Shown one piece after another: positions 25,765 to 35,236 of a stretch of DNA of 48,739 nt; positions within the stretch are counted from its first letter, which is position 1, and each line of letters begins with the position of its first letter. Position numbers and translations under genes: made by a program. The stretch lies in contig JAGBHU010000049.1 of the NCBI GenBank assembly GCA_017935345.1, forward strand, positions 1 through 48,739, read 5' to 3'. Below the pieces are notes generated by a model. That model was not told where the DNA came from and did not search any database. It saw only the letters and a program-made list of their open reading frames with translations. Source of the DNA: Coprococcus sp. (GTDB lineage: Bacteria > Bacillota > Clostridia > Lachnospirales > Lachnospiraceae).

Positions 25765-26709
25765 TTAAAAATCTTCATACGATACTGTTCCGTCAGAGTA
25801 GGTAATAATCCAATAGCCATGCCCTGAACCGTCGCAGTCATATACCTGCTCTCTCGACACTACCGTCTTGCCATTGGAAACCTTCTTCTTCGTTCCCAGC
25901 AGAATAATCTCATCAACAGGCTCCTTTGTCACTACTTCTTTTACCTGCCTGCGGCTTTCCTCAACATTATCTACATATGTTACCTCATAGGTAACTTCCT
26001 TTTCGCCGCTTATACCCTGCTGCTTCACGGAGGACTGTCCCTGATACAAGGTACTTGAATATTCCGTCTTTGTCGCAAAAGCCACGGTTTCTTTTTCTGT
26101 GACGGTTTTCACATTGACACGCTCTATAATAATACTGTCATTCTCTGCAAGAACAGCATCAGCAGCTACATTCATTCTGTCATCTTTACCAAGCTCTATA
26201 TCACACTCTGAAAGTAATTCTCCCACATTCTTTGCCGACGTAATATACAGACTCTTCTCCCCGTCAACTGTCAGATTGACTTCTACTCTATGTGTATACT
26301 CTATTACAAGTCCGTCTGTGAGATACATGCCTGTATCATGATTGAGCAGGTCATGCTCTCCTAATGTTATACCTGCTTTTTCAATGGCATCCGCTACTGT
26401 TCCTCCGTTCAGTTCAAGCGTTACAGCTTCGCCGCCATCACAGGCAACCTCTACCGTGCAGTTTCTTGTAATGATTATGACAGAACCATCATCGGATATG
26501 GCTGTGTCAAAAGAAGGGCTTACCGAGTCCTTCTCTTCAACGGAAAGCTCTGCCTCCGTCAGTATTTCATCAACCGTCTCACCACCTGACACCTCTACAA
26601 TCGTTGTCGTATGTCCGTCCACAATCGATACCTCTATAGCCTTGCCGCCGCATGCCGAAAGGAACAACAGCGGCACTGTGCATATGACAAATCTTATTAT
26701 TTTTTTCAT
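25765..26709 (-). CDS. Lipoprotein with DUF348/YabE-like repeats and G5 domain
   Basis: A 314-residue envelope lipoprotein starting at MKKIIRF (ATG 26709, GGAGG at 8 nt; an ATG four codons upstream with its own GGAGG is a possible alternative). The lipobox is LFLSACG. Three ubiquitin-like repeats related to DUF348 (YabE/Rpf family) follow at about 25-200, each with a T-V-x-E-(I/L)-L or T-V-A-D-A-I core: ETVDEILTEAELSVEEKD, GTVADAIEKAGITLGEHD and NVGELLSECDIELGKDD. Next comes a G5 domain (210-285) with YSSTLYQGQSSVKQQGISGEK and ending EPVDEIILLGTKK. Such modules bind wall glycans. Unlike YabE, no catalytic 3D or lytic domain follows, only a 30-residue tail. It probably tethers or senses wall material. 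Confidence 0.83.
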   Translation of the reverse strand: MKKIIRFVICTVPLLFLSACGGKAIEVSIVDGHTTTIVEVSGGETVDEILTEAELSVEEKDSVSPSFDTAISDDGSVIIITRNCTVEVACDGGEAVTLELNGGTVADAIEKAGITLGEHDLLNHDTGMYLTDGLVIEYTHRVEVNLTVDGEKSLYITSAKNVGELLSECDIELGKDDRMNVAADAVLAENDSIIIERVNVKTVTEKETVAFATKTEYSSTLYQGQSSVKQQGISGEKEVTYEVTYVDNVEESRRQVKEVVTKEPVDEIILLGTKKKVSNGKTVVSREQVYDCDGSGHGYWIITYSDGTVSYEDF

Positions 26710-26765
26710 TCTGTGTTCCTCCATTTCATGCCTCCGGTTCATTCCGAATCCAAATAGCATGTTCC

Positions 26766-28238
26766 TTACTCCCCTACTGTTTTCATATTAAATTCAGCAC
26801 TGCAAATCGGAAGAATGTTATTTTTATCGGTCACATATACTGTGATGTCAAGCTTATCCGCCGTTATTTTACCTCTGTCCAAATACAGCAGCCAGCCGCC
26901 ATCTCCATTCTCATCCGATATGGTAAATGCTTCATATAAAAAGCTTTCTTTTCCATCCTGTACCTTTATATAGACTAATGAATCGCTTTCCGGCAGCTCC
27001 TCTATCCTTCCGGATATTGCAAGAAAGGACAGATTTGCATCAGCCACCTTCACTGTGATTTCCGAACTCTTATCTGCCGCCGTACAAGCTGTTTTATCAC
27101 CTGCCACAGCTTCTTCCGTCCCATCTGCATCCGCCAATTCATTTGGATTGATCCCATCTGCTTCAGGGCCTTGAAATACTGCCGGCATAGAGGCAAATTC
27201 CTCAATATTCCGTTCTACCTTTTCTACCACAACCCTGTCAGGCTGATATTCGTCCATGTAACTGCTTATATTATAAGGTACTGTCTTTGCATAATAGCAC
27301 TTGCCAAATGCATTTGACATAAGCGGAATCAACGTATTTCCAAAAGAATCTCTGAACATCAGCAGACTGCCTTCCTGTTCGGTATTTTCTGTCTTAAGCC
27401 AGCCGGCCTCCACATCATCATCGCCTATATAGGAAAAGCTGTTTTCGTACTGATAGGTAATATTCCACTCCGGCTTACTGCTTATCGGATATAACATACG
27501 ATTCAAATCTCCGATATACTCCTTGGTACGAACTGCATCTACCGTCTCATAACGCTCATGTGGCAGGTCAAATGCATCCATAATCGTATTATACGCCAAC
27601 ACCGCACCCTCATTATTCCAATGGGAGTCCCGCTTCAAATAAAGGATATCCCCTCTGGCTTTAAATGCTTCAAATAAATCCACATAATTGATTTGCTGCT
27701 TTTCAAGCTCCTTTGTTACATCCAATATATTCTCTGTTTCGCCTGCATTATACTGATAATAATACGGCATGTTTTCTCCGTAGAGACTGTTTTTATTCGG
27801 TGCAATGGTAAGAACAAATTCTGCGCCCTGCTGCTCTACATACTGCTGCATCAGCTTTATATTATGAACTGCATTGAATATTCCACGTTCACGAAGTCCG
27901 TTCTTAGACAGATAATTGTCAAGCGTTGAAGCATAATACAGCCATCCGTCAGTTCCGACGATTACACTATCTACATTTGAGACTTTAAATATCCCCGCCT
28001 GTATCTTGGAATCCGCATCTACCATATATGTACGAAATGCAAAATGATCTTCAAAATATGCACCGAGCTGCGACAGATATTCTTTATTCAAACCCTCCTC
28101 TGTCTGAAGCCTCGGCATCTCGGCAAGTGTTTTATTTTCCGTTGTTTCATCTGTTTGAAAGAAAATCATTCCCACAAAGGGAAGCAGCATAATCAGCAAA
28201 CAGACAACGACATAAACAATCTTACATGTTTTCTTCAT
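26766..28238 (-). CDS. DHHW/AlgX-J-like SGNH acyltransferase partner protein
   Basis: A 490-residue membrane-anchored extracytoplasmic protein: one hydrophobic segment (8-27), then an SGNH-like fold. Key residues match the AlgX/AlgJ/DHHW group: Asp204-x-His206 in LKRDSHWNNEGA and Ser298 in LMFRDSFGNTLIP. VGTDGWLYY at 94-102 is also typical. Members usually act with an MBOAT protein to O-acetylate an exported polysaccharide, and an MBOAT gene lies immediately upstream (12 nt gap). A C-terminal region (about 390-490) resembles a beta-sandwich carbohydrate-binding add-on. The target could be peptidoglycan, a teichoic acid or an exopolysaccharide; the sequence does not say which. Confidence 0.84.
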   Translation of the reverse strand: MKKTCKIVYVVVCLLIMLLPFVGMIFFQTDETTENKTLAEMPRLQTEEGLNKEYLSQLGAYFEDHFAFRTYMVDADSKIQAGIFKVSNVDSVIVGTDGWLYYASTLDNYLSKNGLRERGIFNAVHNIKLMQQYVEQQGAEFVLTIAPNKNSLYGENMPYYYQYNAGETENILDVTKELEKQQINYVDLFEAFKARGDILYLKRDSHWNNEGAVLAYNTIMDAFDLPHERYETVDAVRTKEYIGDLNRMLYPISSKPEWNITYQYENSFSYIGDDDVEAGWLKTENTEQEGSLLMFRDSFGNTLIPLMSNAFGKCYYAKTVPYNISSYMDEYQPDRVVVEKVERNIEEFASMPAVFQGPEADGINPNELADADGTEEAVAGDKTACTAADKSSEITVKVADANLSFLAISGRIEELPESDSLVYIKVQDGKESFLYEAFTISDENGDGGWLLYLDRGKITADKLDITVYVTDKNNILPICSAEFNMKTVGE

Positions 28239-28250
28239 ATGAACCTCCCT

Positions 28251-29720
28251 TTAAAATCTGAAATAAATAAACGGATTATATGTATTTCCTGAAAGTCTCA
28301 GCATACACCACACAAGCATCAGCATGGAGACTGCATACAGTATTGCTGACAAAAAAGACCTCATTTTCATATTTCCGGAGGAAATGAATCTGGCATTTAT
28401 CCATCTTGCCAATGCCGGAATTGGTGCCGCAAACAGTATTCCTGCTATCAGCATGATAATGAAATACGGTGTAAGCATCTGCCACATCAGACTCCTGCTT
28501 CCGTCTGAAAAGCCGCCGGTTCCAAACATTCTTCCTATCATGGAAAATGCCTGCTGCATATTTTCTGACCTGAATATGACAAAGCCTATACAGACCACAA
28601 GCAGCGAATAAATATGCCCTAAAATGCGAAACAGCTTTCTCTTTACACCCACCGTTTTTATATTTGTACTTACAGATGCCTCATTTGCTTTTGGAAGTCT
28701 AAACCAGTCCTCAATCAGAAGAAACAGACCATGATAGAGTCCCCATATGACAAATGTCCAGCTTGCACCATGCCATAAGCCTGTCATAAAAAATACAATC
28801 AGCTTATTCAGACTTGTACGCACCTTTCCCTTTCTGTTTCCGCCAAGCGGGATATAAAGATATTCCTTAAACCAGGTAGATAATGATATATGCCATCTGT
28901 GCCAGAAATCCTTGATGCTTGCAGCGGCATACGGATACCTGAAATTCTCGGCAAACTGAAATCCAAACATCTGACCAAGTCCTATTGCCATATCACTATA
29001 ACCACTAAAGTCATAATAGATTTGAAGCATATATGCGATTGCCGCCAGCCACGCACTGATGAAATTGATATGTGACAATTCCGCACCAAACAGCATATCT
29101 GCGGCCTCACCTACGGCATTTGCAATAAGCACCTTCTTTGCAAGTCCGAATATAAAACGTCTCATTCCAAACGAGACTGCTTCAAAGCTCTGTTTTCTGT
29201 CAGACAGTGCTTTACTGATATCATGGTATTTTATAATCGGGCCTGCAATCAGCTGTGGGAAGAAAGAAATATATAGCAGCACTTTAAAAAAATTCTTTTG
29301 TACCGCCGTATCCCCACGATATACATCTATCACATAGGAAAGCGCCTGAAACGTAAAAAATGAAATACCGATAGGGAGTGCAATCTCCGGTATGTGTATT
29401 TCCACAGACAGCGCATCATTAATAGAGGTAACAATAAAACCCGTATATTTGAATACGGCCAACACACCAAGATTAAAGATAACACTAATAAACAGGAAAG
29501 CTTTTTTACACCTTCCTGCAGCAATCAGTCTTGCAAATATGTAATTGACAGCGACGCTGCCTATCATCAACAGTACATACACAGGTTCTCCATATGCATA
29601 GAACAACAGGCTTGCTATAATCAGCAAACCATTTTTCATTCTAAGTGACGGAATCATACTGTATAATACCAGAACAACAGGCAGAAAAACGCATACAAAT
29701 TCTAAAGAACTAAATATCAT
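28251..29720 (-). CDS. MBOAT family membrane O-acyltransferase (AlgI/PatA-like)
   Basis: A polytopic 489-residue membrane enzyme that passes acyl groups across the membrane for O-acylation of a wall or secreted polymer. Conserved features are GISFFTFQALSYVIDVYRG (119-137), FPQLIAGPIIKY, YYDFSGYSDMAIGLGQMFGF (235-254), DFWHRWHISLSTWFKEYLYIPLG (271-293) and the catalytic-type His317 in TGLWHGASW. It is the first gene of a four-gene run, with the SGNH partner 12 nt downstream. About ten or more hydrophobic segments are evident. A strong promoter was not identified in the 264 nt upstream. Confidence 0.92.
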   Translation of the reverse strand: MIFSSLEFVCVFLPVVLVLYSMIPSLRMKNGLLIIASLLFYAYGEPVYVLLMIGSVAVNYIFARLIAAGRCKKAFLFISVIFNLGVLAVFKYTGFIVTSINDALSVEIHIPEIALPIGISFFTFQALSYVIDVYRGDTAVQKNFFKVLLYISFFPQLIAGPIIKYHDISKALSDRKQSFEAVSFGMRRFIFGLAKKVLIANAVGEAADMLFGAELSHINFISAWLAAIAYMLQIYYDFSGYSDMAIGLGQMFGFQFAENFRYPYAAASIKDFWHRWHISLSTWFKEYLYIPLGGNRKGKVRTSLNKLIVFFMTGLWHGASWTFVIWGLYHGLFLLIEDWFRLPKANEASVSTNIKTVGVKRKLFRILGHIYSLLVVCIGFVIFRSENMQQAFSMIGRMFGTGGFSDGSRSLMWQMLTPYFIIMLIAGILFAAPIPALARWINARFISSGNMKMRSFLSAILYAVSMLMLVWCMLRLSGNTYNPFIYFRF

Positions 29721-29939
29721 TTTCCGGCTACCTTTCCGTTTTTAACATACAATCTGTAACAATTGTGAATTATCTGCTTTTCATATAATATTAAATAACC
29801 TTAATTTTTGCCTATACCACGTGAAATTGTAACAAAAATCGACAAAAAGAGCAATAAAAACCTATATAAAGAGAAAAGATTATTTATCGTAATTGAATGC
29901 CATAAAATTGTCCTTCCAAATATTTTTTTAAAAAAACAA

Positions 29940-29968
29940 TTGACATACCTAGTGTTATAGTGTACTAT
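29940..29968 (+). promoter_or_regulatory. Promoter of the GntR/ABC operon
   Basis: Perfect TTGACA (29940-29945), a 17-nt spacer and TACTAT (29963-29968), 35 nt before the regulator start. The -10 lies inside the inverted repeat at 29960-29981. Confidence 0.72.
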
Positions 29969-29981
29969 CCATCTAGTACAC
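29960..29981 (+). promoter_or_regulatory. Operator-like perfect inverted repeat (probable YtrA-type regulator site)
   Basis: GTGTACTA-N6-TAGTACAC is a perfect 8-bp inverted repeat covering the -10 box and start site. YtrA-subfamily GntR repressors commonly bind such sites in their own promoter, so autorepression by the product of 30003-30365 is likely. Confidence 0.75.
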
Positions 29982-30002
29982 ATTGTGAATGGAGTTTTAT
30001 AT

Positions 30003-30365
30003 ATGGAGTTTAAGACAAATATCCCTATTTATCTGCAGGTAATACAGGATATAAAAAACAAAATAATAAAAGAAGAACTGCCACTCGGCAGTAAATTGCC
30101 ATCCTCCAGAGAGCTTGCCGTATTGTATAACATCAATCCAAATACGGCTGCAAGAATATACAATGAGCTGGAAGCCGCCGGAATATCCTATACCAGACGT
30201 GGTATCGGAACATTTATAAAAGAGGACTCCACGCTGATTGATACGCTTAAAAAAGAGCTTCTGGAAAACGTAATTGTGGAATTTACTGAGCAGGTAGCAA
30301 TTCTTGGTTATTCCAAGGAAGAAATCATAAACTTACTTGATACATTCTATAAAGAACATCCATAA
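30003..30365 (+). CDS. GntR family transcriptional regulator, YtrA subfamily
   Basis: A 120-residue DNA-binding repressor. The winged helix-turn-helix spans about 8-75 with the GntR signature LPLGSKLPSSRELAVLYNINPNTAARIYNELEAAG and the wing RRGIGTF. The short C-terminal helix pair (75-118) is the YtrA type, too short to hold a large ligand domain. Start ATG 30003 is preferred because it gives the family N-terminus MEFKTNIPIYLQV; an in-frame ATG at 29985 would overlap the leader. The genes for the ABC transporter it presumably controls start 29 nt downstream. Confidence 0.93.
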   Translation: MEFKTNIPIYLQVIQDIKNKIIKEELPLGSKLPSSRELAVLYNINPNTAARIYNELEAAGISYTRRGIGTFIKEDSTLIDTLKKELLENVIVEFTEQVAILGYSKEEIINLLDTFYKEHP

Positions 30366-30394
30366 CAATATATTTTATATAAGGAGGAGTTTCC

Positions 30395-31081
30395 ATGTTA
30401 AAATGTGAACATTTAATAAAAAAATATCTTACCACTACTGCTGTTTCCGATTTAAGCATCGAAATAGAAAGCGGTAAAATCTATGCACTGCTTGGTCCAA
30501 ACGGAAGTGGTAAATCAACACTGATGAAAATGATAGCAGGTCTTTCAAAGCCAAACTCCGGTACGATTACGCTTAATGGCAAACCACTCAGTTACAAGTC
30601 AAAAGCCGATATTGCATACATGCCTACAGAAGCTTATTTCTTCGGATATATGACCTGTATGGATATCGGAGATTATTATCATGATTTCTTTGCCGACTTT
30701 GATTATGACAAATACATGTATCTGCTTTCCGAAATGGATTTGGAGCCAAAGCAGAAGGCAAGAGAAATGTCCTCCGGTATGATGGCAAAGCTGAAAATAG
30801 CGGTAACCCTGTCCAGAAACGCCAAAATTGTCATGCTGGATGAACCACTAAACGGAATAGACATTATTGCAAGAGACAAAATCATTCATACGATTATATC
30901 AAACGTATCAGAAGATACAGCCGTGATTGTATCTTCTCATCTTGTAGATGAATTAGAGAAAATTGTAGACTATGCCATCTTCATTAAAAAAGGTGGCTGC
31001 GTACTGTCAGGTGATGCCGATGAGCTGAGGGAAACCCAAGGCAAGTCAATTGTTGATATGTATAAAGAAATATATGCTTAA
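30395..31081 (+). CDS. ABC transporter ATP-binding protein (YtrB-like)
   Basis: A 228-residue ATPase that powers the membrane protein encoded next. Walker A is GPNGSGKST (34-42), Walker B VMLDEPLNGID, and the switch His is in IVSSHLVDEL. The signature loop is degenerate, MSSGMMAKLKIA in place of LSGGQ, as is usual in YtrB and similar ABC-2 ATPases. AAGGAGGAG lies before the ATG. In the YtrA class such transporters respond to cell-wall-active antibiotics; that role here is inference. Confidence 0.93.
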   Translation: MLKCEHLIKKYLTTTAVSDLSIEIESGKIYALLGPNGSGKSTLMKMIAGLSKPNSGTITLNGKPLSYKSKADIAYMPTEAYFFGYMTCMDIGDYYHDFFADFDYDKYMYLLSEMDLEPKQKAREMSSGMMAKLKIAVTLSRNAKIVMLDEPLNGIDIIARDKIIHTIISNVSEDTAVIVSSHLVDELEKIVDYAIFIKKGGCVLSGDADELRETQGKSIVDMYKEIYA

Positions 31082-31095
31082 GGGGAGGATTTGTT

Positions 31096-31860
31096 ATGTT
31101 TAAAATGTTGAAATATGAATGGAGAAAAAATATTTTATCACCACTGATTGTACTTGGTGTATTTGCGGCGCTTGAAGTATATTTCCTGATAGGATGCTAT
31201 GTCTTGGACAGTCTAGGTCATGTTTCCGCTGCAACTTCATTCCTGGTTCTTGCTGCTACATTTTCATATATATTTGTACTGCTTTATGGTATCATATCCT
31301 ATAGCTCTGACCTGAAAAATAAATCGGGTTATCTTGTATTTATGGCGCCGATATCCAGCTTTAAAATACTGGGTTCAAAGCTGCTTTCCACGCTGATAAC
31401 AGGCGTTCTGCTCCTTGCTGTAATCTGTGGCTTGGCATATCTGGATTTTCATATTGCCAATGACGTATTTGGTCTTGATATGTACATCAGCTTTGGTGAT
31501 CAGTTTTTGTCTACATTCGGCTCCTCAGTATCGGATATTATTATCGGTATCTGTATTTTTATCATTACCTTCCTGCTGGAATTCTATATGATTGTTACCG
31601 TAGGTTATCTGGCAGTATCCTTAAGCTCTACAGCTCTGCAGAACAAAAAGTACAAGGGATTTGTAAGCCTGTTACTCTTTATCGTAATCATTGTTGCCGT
31701 ATTTATCATTGCTTATCACCTGCCAATGATAAAAGTCTCCGGCAATTCTTTTGGCAGCGAGTTTTTACGTTCTTTACCACAATATATATTGCTTGCAGCC
31801 GTAACGGTATGCAGCTTCATTGGAAGCAGTCTGCTGCTTGAAAAGAAAATCAGCTTATAA
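31096..31860 (+). CDS. ABC-2 type transporter permease
   Basis: A 254-residue integral membrane protein, with six hydrophobic segments at about 17-40, 50-72, 102-122, 145-175, 195-215 and 228-248. The N-terminus MFKMLKYEWRKNI is the typical cytosolic start of ABC-2 permeases, and SSDLKNKSGYLVFMAPISS lies between segments 2 and 3, as in that family. It starts 14 nt after the ATPase gene and a strong terminator follows, so it is the last gene of the GntR-regulated unit. The substrate is unknown. Confidence 0.85.
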   Translation: MFKMLKYEWRKNILSPLIVLGVFAALEVYFLIGCYVLDSLGHVSAATSFLVLAATFSYIFVLLYGIISYSSDLKNKSGYLVFMAPISSFKILGSKLLSTLITGVLLLAVICGLAYLDFHIANDVFGLDMYISFGDQFLSTFGSSVSDIIIGICIFIITFLLEFYMIVTVGYLAVSLSSTALQNKKYKGFVSLLLFIVIIVAVFIIAYHLPMIKVSGNSFGSEFLRSLPQYILLAAVTVCSFIGSSLLLEKKISL

Positions 31861-31868
31861 AAAAATAA

Positions 31869-31908
31869 CATCAAAAATGCGGCCGCTTTATCGACCGCAT
31901 TTTTGATG
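31869..31908. terminator. Bidirectional terminator
   Basis: A 14-bp perfect stem (31869-31882 with 31895-31908) and a 12-nt loop. The outer stem is A-rich on the left and T-rich on the right, so it works in both directions. It separates the convergent ABC permease and hydrolase genes, lying 2 nt from the hydrolase stop. Confidence 0.9.
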
Positions 31909-31910
31909 TA

Positions 31911-32930
31911 TCATTTCAGCAGTTCCACTCTGCCAATTATCCATTCATAGATATCTTTCTGGGTTTTCTGATATTCAAGCTCATTTAATATCTCATGTCT
32001 TGCCCCGTTATAGAGATAACAATTTACATCATTACTGATATACTCCGCATACAGCTTATAAAGCTTTCTGACATCCTTTCCATAATGTCCTACCGGGTCC
32101 ATATCGCCTGATACAAAAAGAACAGGAATATTCTTTGGTATCTTAGCTATATTTTCCGGTTTTTGAATATAGGAAAGTGTCTGAAACAGCGTTTCATATC
32201 CCTTTACCGTAAATGAAAATTGACAAAACGGATTATTCAGATATGCATCTACCATATCCGTATCTCTTGTAAGCCAATCCTTCGTAGTACGTCTGCGGAC
32301 ACCCCCATCCTTCTTCGTTTCCTTTGGAATTCCAAGATTATATGTTCCGAATGCCATGACATTCACTAACGGGCTTCTATGTCTGTCACCACGATGCTTC
32401 TTCTCTACAGCCACCACCAGCTTACCCACCCTGAGTAATGGTTCAGGTATACTGCCGCTTCCCATACAAATAAAGCCGTCTATACTGGAATGTGGTGTAA
32501 ATTTGGAAGGGCGCTTCTTGTCAAAACCGAAATCACTCATGTACCGTCTTGCCATGAAGGATCCCATACTATGTCCCATCAGAAAAAACGGAACACCTTT
32601 ATATGCTTTTTTTAAGCATATTGTTACTCTGTGAAGGTCACATACAATTGCCTTACTTCCGTCATAGGCATTCATATAACCCAGTTCATCCCTATTTGCA
32701 GCTGTAAGTCCATGCCCCAAATGGTCATTTCCGGCAACGAGAATTCCACGTTCTGCCAGATAGTTTGCGAACCTGTCATACCGTTCAATCAATTCTATCA
32801 TACCGTGCGATATCTGAAGAACAGCCTTAATCTTTCCCTGTGGTTCCCATACAACTACATGTAATCTATCCTTACCATTTGAAGATGGTATATATGTTTC
32901 TTTTTTCTTCACCTGATACAACTTCTCCAT
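31911..32930 (-). CDS. Alpha/beta hydrolase, monoacylglycerol lipase/lysophospholipase-like
   Basis: A 339-residue cytosolic serine hydrolase. The nucleophile elbow is GHSMG with Ser121, the acid is probably Asp278 in SGDMDPVGH, and His312 is in NGARHEI. The oxyanion region ISHGMIELIERYDRFANYL and NDHLGHGLT are typical of the S33/monoacylglycerol lipase family (YtpA type). No signal peptide or membrane segment is present. The cap insertion (about 135-225) is large and basic. The physiological substrate cannot be inferred. It appears to be a stand-alone gene, closed by the bidirectional terminator. Confidence 0.88.
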   Translation of the reverse strand: MEKLYQVKKKETYIPSSNGKDRLHVVVWEPQGKIKAVLQISHGMIELIERYDRFANYLAERGILVAGNDHLGHGLTAANRDELGYMNAYDGSKAIVCDLHRVTICLKKAYKGVPFFLMGHSMGSFMARRYMSDFGFDKKRPSKFTPHSSIDGFICMGSGSIPEPLLRVGKLVVAVEKKHRGDRHRSPLVNVMAFGTYNLGIPKETKKDGGVRRRTTKDWLTRDTDMVDAYLNNPFCQFSFTVKGYETLFQTLSYIQKPENIAKIPKNIPVLFVSGDMDPVGHYGKDVRKLYKLYAEYISNDVNCYLYNGARHEILNELEYQKTQKDIYEWIIGRVELLK

Positions 32931-33127
32931 ATTGATTCCTGCTTTCTACTAATTTACTTTTTATATCGATACCGAACTGAGTAATCCTATAATGTCTCAT
33001 TATAGAGTCCGTTCCATTGACTATATCTAATATTCTCACTCAAATCTCTTAGAATATTCTTATCCTTCACTATCATGTATAAATTTTCATCGCTTATAAT
33101 AAGCCGTTATATAAACACTTTCTATTC

Positions 33128-35233
33128 TTAGCTAATATACATCATTTCATCCTCTACATCCATTACATAAAGCTCATTTAGTGCTCTGGTGCATGCAATA
33201 TATAAGGACTGCCTGTTAATAACATTTTCTTCTTCAGAAATATAATTGAATACAAATGCCACATCAAATTCCATTCCCTTTGCAAGAAATCTCGGCAATA
33301 CAACCACGCCTCCTATATATATCGACGACATTCCGGTAAGGAGTGTAACCTCCGTATATTCATAAAGCTGTTTATATATGCTGTATGCCTGTGCCTCATC
33401 ATAGCATATGACCGCAATATTGTCATAGCTGTCCATATCTCCATACTGAAGCTTCTCTGCTATATAAGCGGCAGCAGTTTTTTCATCTGCAAACTGCACT
33501 CTTTCAGGTTCTTTACCATGACGTTCTATCACTTCGGCAGCTTTCATACCATTGCCTAGTATCTGATTTGTATAACGGGTAATCTCACAGGTAGACCTGT
33601 AGGAAGCAAAAAGCTCCTTTAGCTCAAAGCCTGCATTGCTTTTTCCTCTTTCAAACACCTCTCTTAATACATCAACTACCGTTTCCTTTTCATCATAGAA
33701 AAGTACCTGACAGCTGTCACCCAATATCGTCATCCTGCACCGAAACAATCTGTCCAGCACCGCATACTGGAATATATTGTAATCCTGCATTTCATCTATA
33801 ACCAGATGCTTGATATTATGATAGGAGTTACAGCCATAGAAATATACCTGCAGATAGAATATCGGCAATATATCTTCATAACATATTTTCCCATACGCAT
33901 TTGTTACCTCGGTTATATGCGGATGTTCTTCTTCCAGTGTGGAAAGAAAACGCCTGTATATTTCCACAAGATTTCTCTCTGCATACTGATATATCATTTC
34001 CTGCTGAATCTGTTTGATAAGCTTTTGCTTTTTCTCATTTGAAAAATCTTTATTTTGTATATCCTCTACCTGATCCGCTATAAAATATGCGATCTTTTCA
34101 AACCGCTCATATACAGGATATCTGACAAATCTGTCAGTAAACATCTTTGTAATTTGTTCTTTTGTATATTCCACCTTTTCAAAATGAAAATCTTTAAAGC
34201 TTATACTTTTGATATATTCATCAAGATACTCACGAAACAACCTGTAGAACGCTATCGATGACTTATATCTGATATTTTCCATTCTCGGATTATTGAAATC
34301 AGCCATCTCACATATTACGTCTGCCTGCTCAAGCTTATTTTCATATTCGGCATCTACAAACAGAATCTCCTCCATAAGCGAGTCAAACTCTTTCTCAGGA
34401 ACATTATCCTCTCCCAGTTCAGGAAGTATACCTGATATATAATCACCAAATACACCATTTGGAGAAAGCACTACTACATTATCAGCCTTCAAAGTCTTTC
34501 TGTTATTATAAAGCAGCCATGCAAGTCTGTGCATTGCAATCACTGTTTTACCGCTTCCTGCCCTGCCATCAACTACAAGACAGGAAGCAGTCGTATTTCT
34601 TATGATGGCATTCTGCTCCTTCTGTATCGTAGCAACAACGCTTTTCATTTTTGTACTGCTGTTCTTCCCCAACACCTTCATCAGGATACTGTCGTTTATA
34701 TTTTCATCTACATCCACGATTTCCCGCAGCTTTCCTTTACTGATATCAAACTGCTTCTTCTCTGTTATCCTGCCTGAAAACACACCATCAGGAGATTTGT
34801 ATGATGCCGGGCCTTTACAATCGTTATAATACAAATTAGAAACGGGCGCTCTCCAATCATATACCAACTGCTCTTCCTGTCCTGTCCGTAAGTAACCATT
34901 CATACCGATATATAACGGTATTTCTTCATCATCTTCATCATAAAAGAATTTTATTTTACCAAAATACGGATTTTCCTTCTGACGTACAAGGCGTTCAAGC
35001 CGCTTTGATGCATGCTCTACAAACAACGTATCATTGTTTACATTCTGCATATTCTGCAGGAACTCTTCATCATCCATATCACCATGACTGTCACGCATAT
35101 ATTTCTTTTGCGCTTTTATCGCCTTACTTCTATACTCTATATCCTCACGGCTCCGCTCAATATCTTCCGCCATGGCAGTCTGCAATTTTGTAAAATATTC
35201 CTGCTCATACTGATTGTTTTTCGCCTGCTCCAA
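33128..35233 (-). CDS. helD: HelD-like UvrD/Rep-family ATPase
   Basis: A 701-residue protein of the HelD group, an RNA-polymerase-binding superfamily 1 ATPase that recycles stalled polymerase in Firmicutes. The N-terminal 70 residues are a charged coiled-coil arm. LVYDWRAPVSNLYYN (123-137) is a hallmark of HelD proteins. Then come the Q-like motif ATIQKEQNAIIR, Walker A GRAGSGKT (223-230), Walker B HLVIDEMQDY, ASYRSTCEIT and the late motif LARGMEFD-type LAKGMEFDVAFVFN with YIACTRAL. It begins 3 nt after the stop of the secreted subtilase gene, so the two are very likely on one transcript. It is shorter than B. subtilis HelD (about 774). Confidence 0.88.
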   Translation of the reverse strand: MEQAKNNQYEQEYFTKLQTAMAEDIERSREDIEYRSKAIKAQKKYMRDSHGDMDDEEFLQNMQNVNNDTLFVEHASKRLERLVRQKENPYFGKIKFFYDEDDEEIPLYIGMNGYLRTGQEEQLVYDWRAPVSNLYYNDCKGPASYKSPDGVFSGRITEKKQFDISKGKLREIVDVDENINDSILMKVLGKNSSTKMKSVVATIQKEQNAIIRNTTASCLVVDGRAGSGKTVIAMHRLAWLLYNNRKTLKADNVVVLSPNGVFGDYISGILPELGEDNVPEKEFDSLMEEILFVDAEYENKLEQADVICEMADFNNPRMENIRYKSSIAFYRLFREYLDEYIKSISFKDFHFEKVEYTKEQITKMFTDRFVRYPVYERFEKIAYFIADQVEDIQNKDFSNEKKQKLIKQIQQEMIYQYAERNLVEIYRRFLSTLEEEHPHITEVTNAYGKICYEDILPIFYLQVYFYGCNSYHNIKHLVIDEMQDYNIFQYAVLDRLFRCRMTILGDSCQVLFYDEKETVVDVLREVFERGKSNAGFELKELFASYRSTCEITRYTNQILGNGMKAAEVIERHGKEPERVQFADEKTAAAYIAEKLQYGDMDSYDNIAVICYDEAQAYSIYKQLYEYTEVTLLTGMSSIYIGGVVVLPRFLAKGMEFDVAFVFNYISEEENVINRQSLYIACTRALNELYVMDVEDEMMYIS

Positions 35234-35236
35234 TGT

